Source of the DNA: a bacterium
GTDB taxonomy: Bacteria; Bdellovibrionota_C; UBA2361; RFPC01
Assembly: GCA_009926305.1 (NCBI GenBank)
Contig: RFPC01000007.1
Span: 1 to 59,006, forward strand
Direction: 5' to 3'
Length of the DNA stretch: 59,006 nt
Every line of letters starts with the position of its first letter. The first letter of the stretch is position 1. The translations under genes were made by a program, and so were the position numbers. The notes under the pieces are model-generated. The model ran no database searches and was not told the DNA's origin. It worked only from the letters and a program-made list of their open reading frames with translations. This document shows positions 52,982 to 59,006 of the stretch, piece after piece.

Positions 52982-53836
52982 TTACTGGAGGTTACCTTGC
53001 TCAAGCGCGACTCCTGACTGTTGGAGATAGTCCTCCATCATCTGTTGTTGACTCATAGACCCTGGATTTTTTGGAAAACCAGCTGGAGCTGCAATCTCTT
53101 CTTCAAAATAATAAGGGTTGAGCGTCATAGGATAGGTGTACATCCCAAGGCGCTTCACTGGAATCCTTTCGAGGGTTGGAGAAAAGGCTCCACCCCGCAC
53201 AAGTCTCTTAATTTCATCAGTTTTTGCCATCTCTACTGATCCTGCTGAAAGCACTTTTGAGGTCGCTGGGTCAACAAGTCTGGCATTGATGTAGACTCGA
53301 ACAGGAGAAACCACATAGGTTCCGACTATGATGGCACCAAGGTCTCGCTCTCGTCTTACCTGTGCTACATCGCGACTCAACGCGAATTCTCCGTTATTTG
53401 AAAGAAACTGTAACGCATCAGCATGTCGAAGCTCTACAACATCGTAACCTCTCATGGCCAACTCGCTCATGAGCTGTTCACCATAGATGCGGCCAAAAGA
53501 AGAGGTGGTTTTGAGGTCATCGAGATTTACAAAGGTCGTTATCCCGATTGGGCCTGGGTGAACTCCCTGATAGTACTCATCAATCTGTTGCGCTAGGAAA
53601 GAGGTTTTAAACCTCCCAACAGACTCATTTTCATAATCTTTAAACTCAAAAGGCCAGAAAGCTGGCACATTGTCGTATCTCTTGCTACATCCACCTAAAA
53701 CGAGGCAGAGGCTCAAAAGAAGCATCATTCCAATCTGGCACGAGAGTTGAAACCCCGTTACTATCTTCTTACGAGAGACAGTATCAGTTTTTAAAGAGTA
53801 ACCTGTGAAAAATTCTCGACTTAATTCCTTATTCAT
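52982..53836 (-). CDS. FlgO-family outer-membrane lipoprotein
   Basis: An FlgO domain is evident (GITTFVNLDDLKTTSSFGRI, YGEQLMSELAMRGYDVVELR, LGAIIVGTYVVSPVRVYINA). The lipobox LGGC lies at about residue 50 of the longest frame, so the signal is long or translation starts later, at ATG 53728 or 53725. FlgO-type proteins are associated with the flagellar outer rings and motility in Vibrio. The chosen ATG at 53836 has GGAG 10 bases upstream. The 5' end overlaps the divergent lipoprotein gene. Confidence 0.78.
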   Translation of the reverse strand: MNKELSREFFTGYSLKTDTVSRKKIVTGFQLSCQIGMMLLLSLCLVLGGCSKRYDNVPAFWPFEFKDYENESVGRFKTSFLAQQIDEYYQGVHPGPIGITTFVNLDDLKTTSSFGRIYGEQLMSELAMRGYDVVELRHADALQFLSNNGEFALSRDVAQVRRERDLGAIIVGTYVVSPVRVYINARLVDPATSKVLSAGSVEMAKTDEIKRLVRGGAFSPTLERIPVKRLGMYTYPMTLNPYYFEEEIAAPAGFPKNPGSMSQQQMMEDYLQQSGVALEQGNLQ

Positions 53837-54527
53837 CGCCAAAAGACTCCCTTTCCGTGTGTCTTATAAACGTCTTTTTGTGCTGATCACCGCCAGTGTT
53901 TTGACAGTGGTAGCTTTTACCGCCTGTAGCACGCTTAATCTTCAACAGGAGGAAGTGTGCAATTCCCATGCACACATTCGTGTCCCGTTGGATGAATTTG
54001 TAAACCAGCGATTTCCTACTGGAATCCCTGTAAGGCTCGGAATCATTCCCTTTGCAACCCCGGTAAATCTTGCCGCACAGAGTGATAGACAGCCAGGCGC
54101 GGGAAAGCAACTGGCTCGTTATTTACAACGAGAGTTTCTCAGCAGCCAGACTTCCGCCAATATAGTGGAGGTAATGGATCGCTCAGACTGGCCTGGACAA
54201 GCAGAGCAGTTCTTTCATGGAAACTTTAATGCGATCAGTATGGCACGTGATGCTGGTTTTGATCTCGTGCTGGTGGGGGTCATTGAAAGCCCAAGGTCTA
54301 TTGATGCAGTCTCTGCTTTCTCAAAATTAATAGAGGTTGAAAGCGGAATTACTGTTTGGAATGGAAGGAGTGAGGCATCAACCAACGCAAATGTTCGCTC
54401 GCGCTCAGGAATCTCTTCGTGGTGGGCTAGTGATGAACAGCGCTATCCGAGAACAAATCTTTTATTAGAGAGTTTGGCATTTTGTATTACTCAAAACGCT
54501 CTAACAGACACCCCTGTACCAGAGTAA
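53805..54527 (+). CDS. Lipoprotein with FlgO/CsgG-like fold (240 aa)
   Basis: A lipobox at FTAC follows a hydrophobic stretch (FVLITASVLTVVAFTA). The mature part (RLGIIPFATPVNLAAQSDRQ, FDLVLVGVIESPRSIDAVSA) resembles the small alpha/beta domains of FlgO and CsgG-type lipoproteins. The GTG at 53805 is the longest start; a later start would shorten the polar N-terminus ahead of the signal. The FlgO-like gene diverges from it, which suggests the two products act together at the outer membrane. Confidence 0.65.
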   Translation: MKNSRLNSLFIAKRLPFRVSYKRLFVLITASVLTVVAFTACSTLNLQQEEVCNSHAHIRVPLDEFVNQRFPTGIPVRLGIIPFATPVNLAAQSDRQPGAGKQLARYLQREFLSSQTSANIVEVMDRSDWPGQAEQFFHGNFNAISMARDAGFDLVLVGVIESPRSIDAVSAFSKLIEVESGITVWNGRSEASTNANVRSRSGISSWWASDEQRYPRTNLLLESLAFCITQNALTDTPVPE

Positions 54528-54591
54528 GAAAGGAACGAGCAAGGGAAACACTCATGTTATCTGCTCAAGACCTCTCTTCCTAAAATATGGG

Positions 54592-54613
54592 CACCTTCGG
54601 TAAAAGGTGTTTT
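54592..54613 (+). terminator. Hairpin with short T-run downstream of the lipoprotein
   Basis: CACCTT (54592-54597) and AAGGTG (54604-54609) form a 6-bp stem with a 6-base loop, followed directly by TTTT (54610-54613). It starts 65 bases after the stop at 54527. The stem is short, so it is a candidate only. Confidence 0.4.
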
Positions 54614-54786
54614 CGGAAGACCTCACTGCTTTGCCTTTCTGATAACTAATTCAGCATTTTCAAATACATAGAAAAATTGATTAGCGCTCCTTAAATTCAT
54701 AGACTAGAACCTCATTTACGGTCTGTGTGAGATAGCTGTTATCACTTACTTGGGGAAATAGCGAAGACTCGCTATTGGTGGGGTAT

Positions 54787-56325
54787 ATGGAATTTAAACG
54801 CGATCTGACAGCCTTTGTCGCCATCTCTCTCTCCGCGCTGACTGGGCCTGCCAGCGGACAAACAAAGAGACCAGAGCCTGAATTTCATTTAAAATCACAG
54901 TCAGTAGAAAACACCTCTCCGAACGAAGATTTCCGACTACCACCAATTGAGTCCATAACACCAGAGGTTATAAAACTCTTTAAAGAGTTTCATCAGATGA
55001 GCATCCGAGCACCAAAGCTTCAGATGCAATACACCTCACCCCAATTAGAGCACGAGTCTCAAGTCTTAAATTTGGGCAGAGAAGTAGCGTTACTCGCTCC
55101 TGATGAGCAACTCGAACTCTTGAATACGCTGAACGAGTGGTGGGCTAACGACGGAAACATAACCGCAACAAGGCAAAATATTAGCGAAGAGCTCAAAGCG
55201 AAACAACATTGGACCCTGGGTCTTTTGTTAGGAGGCATTGCTCTCGGCAATGAGGCGATTGTAGCCCGCAATGGAGGCAAGGACGATGACGTTCATCATC
55301 AGTTTGCGCTTATCTCGATGCTTGCTGCGCTGCACGAAACAGATAATCCCTTTCCACAAGCCTATACGGGCACTGCGATAGGCTTGACGACCAATATCGG
55401 TAATGCCTCTATCATTTTAAAAACGCACTCACAGTCAAGTATGATTGCGAGACTCGATAGCCTACTGACCGAAGCCCTAAAGTATGAAGCCGTAAATATC
55501 TCGACAGAAGCTCCAACTTCTGAGCAAACAAGCACCCTTGGGCTCTACCAGACTACCGTCGAGAGCCATCTCTATTATCTTTCAAAACAGGGCGGCTTCA
55601 GCGAGTCAAACATGAGTAAGCTACTCAAGATCCTTGATCACCCATCATTAACCAAACCCCTGAAGGAAAATAATAGAGCAATTATCACTATTGATGGTCT
55701 ACGTCCCAAGTTTGAACGCTTACTCGTTAAGGTTATTGATCAAATAGAAGCAAGAGCGACTAATCAGCCTACCAACGAAGAACTGCCTCTTCGCCCCGTA
55801 ACCGTAGTCAGTTATGCGAGGCTATTTGCCCAAGCATTACAAGATCCAAGAGGGAGCATCTATAAAAAACAAATCGCTCTTGCTGGGTTAAGTGGCTCTA
55901 AGGCAGAACTGCTACAAAGAGAAAGCGGTGTCAATATTCCGGAAATGATTCTCACAGAGCTTAAATCTTGGAGTGAATCACCCAAGAGCAAAACTGAGAT
56001 CTCTTTTCTCAAGAAAGAATACGAGCAATTTGGTATCTTACTGTTAGACGCTCTTGAGGTGAGTAATACTGCATCTCAAATGACAATAGTTCGAGGTGCT
56101 AAAATACTTGCTGAAAAAAGTAGAGAGTTTTCCCCAGAGTTATTTGCCGAAACCCAGAGTCTGTGTCTGAAGACAATTCAGAAGGCGATGAATCCGACCA
56201 TGGAAACATTTACCAAAGACGAGGTCAAAGAAGTATTAAAGGCTTTAGACAGCCTACGACTAACGGAAGCAGAGGATCATCAACTTCACTTTCGATTACG
56301 AACAATTTGTTTCATTTATCTCTGA
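54787..56325 (+). CDS. Exported protein of unknown function (512 aa)
   Basis: The ATG at 54787 follows GGTGGGG and opens a signal peptide (LTAFVAISLSALTGPASGQ); a TTG and a GTG just upstream are in frame but less likely. The rest is mainly helical with no recognised domain: for example LGREVALLAPDEQLELLNTL and YARLFAQALQDPRGSIYKKQ. A possible helical-repeat, scaffold-like periplasmic protein. It is not near a gene that explains it. Confidence 0.65.
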   Translation: MEFKRDLTAFVAISLSALTGPASGQTKRPEPEFHLKSQSVENTSPNEDFRLPPIESITPEVIKLFKEFHQMSIRAPKLQMQYTSPQLEHESQVLNLGREVALLAPDEQLELLNTLNEWWANDGNITATRQNISEELKAKQHWTLGLLLGGIALGNEAIVARNGGKDDDVHHQFALISMLAALHETDNPFPQAYTGTAIGLTTNIGNASIILKTHSQSSMIARLDSLLTEALKYEAVNISTEAPTSEQTSTLGLYQTTVESHLYYLSKQGGFSESNMSKLLKILDHPSLTKPLKENNRAIITIDGLRPKFERLLVKVIDQIEARATNQPTNEELPLRPVTVVSYARLFAQALQDPRGSIYKKQIALAGLSGSKAELLQRESGVNIPEMILTELKSWSESPKSKTEISFLKKEYEQFGILLLDALEVSNTASQMTIVRGAKILAEKSREFSPELFAETQSLCLKTIQKAMNPTMETFTKDEVKEVLKALDSLRLTEAEDHQLHFRLRTICFIYL

Positions 56326-56701
56326 GCGTTAGTTTATAGCCGGGCTTTTTATCGCTAGCACTGAACTCTCCGAAATCAAATCATTACGTTTTATTCAGAC
56401 CGAACATCTCTTCGGCATCTTCTCATCTATTTACTTCATCACTCGATCTCTTTAAATGTGCTGACAAAATGATATTCATAAAGAGTGTACAAATGTAGAT
56501 TATTTTTTGACTTGTATTGAGCGCAGCGTGCCTAAGCATATGAACACTTCCTCTCCTAAAGGGATCCACATTCTCCTTCATGAGTCACGGTAGAATCGAA
56601 ACTTTTCGCGGCACACGGGGGCAAATTTTCGGCAGCTCAGTTGCACTATTGCAGAGGCTTAGCCACAAGAGGTAAGGTCTTCTCACCAAGGCGAGGTTAC
56701 A
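56326..56701. other. Intergenic region upstream of the TRAP operon
   Basis: About 375 bases without a convincing gene. TTGACT near 56507 looks like a -35 box, but no -10 hexamer sits at normal spacing. The TRAP operon promoter is expected here. I see no riboswitch or tRNA. Confidence 0.5.
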
Positions 56702-57787
56702 GTGAAACGACGAAATTTCCTCAAAAAAACTATACTCTATCCAGCTGCTGTCTCTGCGACCGCGCTAGCCTCATCTCTTACTGCTCGCTCTTCAGCGTTT
56801 GCGCAAAAAAAGAAATATCGGTGGAGACTCGCACTTGGCGTTCCCCGTACACTGCCCATTTGGGGTCCTGGAATTGAACGCTTTGCCAAACTGGTGAAAG
56901 AACTCACTGATTCTGCGCTGAATATTCGCGTATATGGAGCGGGCGAACTCGTTCCAGCAATGGAGACATTCGATGCGGTTCGCTCTCAAAAAATTGAAAT
57001 GGGACACTCCGCTGCATATTATTGGCAAGGGAAAATTCCTGCTTCTCCTTTTTTTACAGCTGTTCCATTCAATACTGGAGCGCTCGAAACCTTAGCATGG
57101 CTACAAGCTGGTGGCGGACAGGAACTTTATGAAGAGTTAATGCAACCTCACGGCGTCGTAGCACTGGCATGTGGTGCGACCCCAGCGCAAATGGCTGGAT
57201 GGTTTAATAAACGTATAGAAACTCAGGAAGACCTTAAGGGTTTAAAAATTCGTATCGCAGGATTTGCCAACCGCATATACAAGGCCGCTGGGGCGTCCCC
57301 TGTTCTTGTGCCCGGAGGCGAAGTCTTTACCAGTCTCTCAACAGGGGTCATCGATGCTGCCGAATGGGTTGGTCCTTACCATGACTATACAATAGGCCTT
57401 CATAAAGCAGCGAAGTATTACTATGGCCCGGGCTGGCAAGAACAGGGTCCCCTACTCGAACTTATGATCAATAAAAAGGCATGGGAATCACTTCCAAAGC
57501 CATTTCAAAACGCAATTCGTGTCGCTGCTAATGATACGACACTATGGATGTTGAATGAATTCAATGCAAAAAATGCTGAGTATCTTCAAAAAATTCGCAT
57601 GAGCTCAAAACTAGAGATATTACGACTACCCGATTCTATTCTCACTCTTCTTAAACAACTCTCCTCCGAAATCATGCAAGAGGTTGCTGCGAGAGATCCG
57701 ATGGCTGAGAAGGTACGAAGCTCTCTATTAGCCTTTCAAAAGAATTATCAAGACTGCTACTCTGTGACTAAATTGTCCTCTCACTAA
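56702..57787 (+). CDS. TRAP transporter substrate-binding protein (DctP family)
   Basis: A Tat-type signal with twin arginines (KRRNFLKK at residues 2-9) is followed by a DctP-family domain: GAGELVPAMETFDAVRSQKI, EDLKGLKIRIAGFANRIYKA and VIDAAEWVGPYHDYTIGLHK. The pattern fits TakP/alpha-keto-acid-type or mannitol/chloroaromatic-type receptors, with the Arg in GLKIRI likely binding a carboxylate. The GTG at 56702 has GCGAGG upstream. First gene of a DctPQM operon. Confidence 0.93.
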   Translation: MKRRNFLKKTILYPAAVSATALASSLTARSSAFAQKKKYRWRLALGVPRTLPIWGPGIERFAKLVKELTDSALNIRVYGAGELVPAMETFDAVRSQKIEMGHSAAYYWQGKIPASPFFTAVPFNTGALETLAWLQAGGGQELYEELMQPHGVVALACGATPAQMAGWFNKRIETQEDLKGLKIRIAGFANRIYKAAGASPVLVPGGEVFTSLSTGVIDAAEWVGPYHDYTIGLHKAAKYYYGPGWQEQGPLLELMINKKAWESLPKPFQNAIRVAANDTTLWMLNEFNAKNAEYLQKIRMSSKLEILRLPDSILTLLKQLSSEIMQEVAARDPMAEKVRSSLLAFQKNYQDCYSVTKLSSH

Positions 57788-57805
57788 GCTCTAATAATTC
57801 TGAAT

Positions 57806-58453
57806 ATGATGACACTACTTGCAACATGCATTAGAGGAATATCGAAACTCTCTGCATCCGCGTTCACATTTGCCATGCTACTCGTACCTCTCTTAGTGCT
57901 CCTCACTCTTCAACAAGTCATCAGCCGATATTTTTTTCAAGTAAACTCAATAGCCTTACAAGAACTTCAGTGGCATCTGTTTGGTTTTATCATCACTCTC
58001 AGCATAGCTCACACGCTTCAGATGAATCAGCATGTTCGTGTAGATATTCTGAGCACCACCTTCAGTTCAAGAATCAAAAACGTAATCCATATCACTGGAT
58101 TTTTATGTTTAATACCACTTGCTCTTACTCTCGCTTCATTTGGAATCGACGATGTTATGACTGCTAGAAACTACACCACTCCCACACCCCCCTCATTTTA
58201 TAGTGAAATGTTATTTGGGATAGACTCAGCGATATTCCCGATCGCAAATACTCTGGAGAACTTCCTAAGAGCCACTGTGCTTTTAGGAGAAAGCTCCTCG
58301 GATGCAGGTGGACTAGAAGCGCGTTGGATTATTAAATGTGCATTCCCCGTCGGAATGATTCTACTCGCTCTTCAATCATTCGCTCTCCTCCTGCTGTGCA
58401 TGATACCAACTCTTCGAGAAGCCTGCTCGACGAACACACAGTGGCTGGATTAA
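57806..58453 (+). CDS. TRAP transporter small permease (DctQ family)
   Basis: Four hydrophobic segments and the pattern LQELQWHLFGFIITLSIAHT followed by NQHVRVDIL, characteristic of DctQ. Length 215 is in the upper range of small permeases and matches those paired with TakP-type receptors. It starts 18 bases after the receptor gene and ends 5 bases before the large permease. Confidence 0.92.
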   Translation: MMTLLATCIRGISKLSASAFTFAMLLVPLLVLLTLQQVISRYFFQVNSIALQELQWHLFGFIITLSIAHTLQMNQHVRVDILSTTFSSRIKNVIHITGFLCLIPLALTLASFGIDDVMTARNYTTPTPPSFYSEMLFGIDSAIFPIANTLENFLRATVLLGESSSDAGGLEARWIIKCAFPVGMILLALQSFALLLLCMIPTLREACSTNTQWLD

Positions 58454-58458
58454 ACGCT

Positions 58459-58987
58459 ATGAGTTTCAGTATTGAAGAGTTCTTTCCTCTGCTTATGTTT
58501 CCTGTCCTATTTATCGGGATACTTTCGGGATTTCCCGTCGCATTTGTTTTAAGTGGCGTGGGTCTGCTCTTTGGATTACTAGGCCATTTCTGGCTGGATA
58601 TTTTCTCGCTCTCCGATTTTGGATTTATTTCATCAAAAATTTTTGGAGTGATTGAAAATGTAACTCTCATAGCAGTTCCCTTGTTTATCTTCATGGGTAT
58701 CACCCTCGAGTACTCGCAGATAGCAGAAGAACTGCTAGAAACCATGGAAAGGTTATTTTCTCGACTAAAAGGAGGTCTCCTCTACGGAATAGTGCTCGTT
58801 GGCGCACTCCTCGCGGCAAGTACTGGGATAGTCGGGGCTACAGTTGTAACGATGGGAGCCCTTTCTCTCCCAGTATTATTAAAGAGAGGATACCACCCAA
58901 GCCTTGCCGCCGGAACGATCTGTGCTGCTGGAACACTTGGTCAGATCATTCCTCCCTCAATAGTTCTGATTCTCCTCGCTGATATGA
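58459..58987 (+). CDS. TRAP transporter large permease (DctM family), truncated by the contig end
   Basis: The ATG at 58459 gives ~176 residues of DctM: GFPVAFVLSGVGLLFGLLGH, then FIFMGITLEYSQIAEELLET and GTLGQIIPPSIVLILLADM. The genuine frame ends at about 58987, where adapter sequence begins. The complete protein would be ~430 aa or more. It forms the Na+-coupled translocation pathway with DctQ. Confidence 0.92.
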
Positions 58988-59006
58988 CTGTCTCTTATAC
59001 ACATCT
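58988..59006. other. Tn5 mosaic-end (Nextera) adapter, assembly artefact
   Basis: CTGTCTCTTATACACATCT at 58988-59006 is identical to the 19-base Tn5 transposase mosaic end used in Nextera libraries. It replaces the DctM coding sequence abruptly (…LLAD then non-family residues), so it is library sequence left at the end of the contig rather than a biological element. Confidence 0.95.

Noticed and set aside
56326-56360. GCC-GGC mini-stem followed by T's after the 516-codon frame
   Set aside because: The stem is four base pairs with a one-base loop, which is not a stable terminator.

Overview
The window is a dense, gene-rich bacterial chromosome segment of moderate GC. Genes lie on both strands in short runs, and there are no rRNA or tRNA genes, no CRISPR array and no recognisable insertion sequence. 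The gene set points to a Gram-negative bacterium: lipoproteins with lipoboxes, a periplasmic TRAP system with a Tat-type signal, PhnDCE with a signal-peptide binding protein, flagellar parts including an FlgO-type outer-membrane lipoprotein, MnmC and GreB. A proteobacterial or deltaproteobacterial-grade lineage (Bdellovibrionota, SAR324 or similar) is plausible, but the sequence alone does not fix it. The last 19 bases are an exact Tn5 mosaic-end (Nextera) adapter, so the right edge is a contig end with untrimmed adapter, not genome.

Layout. 1-3.5 kb: a partial reverse gene, then a three-gene unit made of a DUF6502-like cytoplasmic protein, a DUF5666-type lipoprotein and an exported two-domain DUF5666-type protein, closed by a strong terminator. 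3.6-14.7 kb: peptide release factor 3 (prfC), a tiny flagellar rod/hook-like protein, thiol peroxidase (tpx), an SH3-like exported protein, a photolyase/cryptochrome, a flagellin homologue, an HD-GAF-histidine kinase, an ABC exporter and a possible PD-(D/E)XK protein. 15.2-20.6 kb: a double-length UvrA (1798 aa) with four ABC ATPase cores in one chain. 20.7-28.3 kb, all reverse: an unknown 304-aa protein, sufBCD with a perfect palindrome upstream of sufB, metF and a methyltransferase.

28.6-43.4 kb is a mixed housekeeping and regulatory stretch: a membrane-anchored Ser/Thr kinase, greB, a candidate nucleotidyltransferase, mnmC, two glycosyltransferases, a fructosamine kinase/low-molecular-weight phosphatase pair (probable protein deglycation), fliN, a HemN-like protein without a visible radical-SAM cysteine motif, the phnDCE transporter and a TPR protein. 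43.4-52.8 kb is a reverse-strand glycosylation cluster: a CgeB-like glycosyltransferase, GT4-TPR, GT9 and a methyltransferase/CgeB-like fusion. Next come an FlgO-type lipoprotein and a second lipoprotein that diverge with overlapping 5' ends. The right end holds a 516-aa exported protein of unknown function and a TRAP operon (DctP, DctQ, truncated DctM).

How the genes work together. Flagellar pieces (rod/hook-like 5.4 kb, flagellin-like 9 kb, fliN 37.6 kb, FlgO-like 53.8 kb) are scattered rather than clustered. The glycosyltransferases at 33-36 and 43-53 kb could decorate flagellin or the cell surface; this is inference. Fe-S assembly, UvrA, photolyase, Tpx and the deglycation pair form a general stress and repair background.
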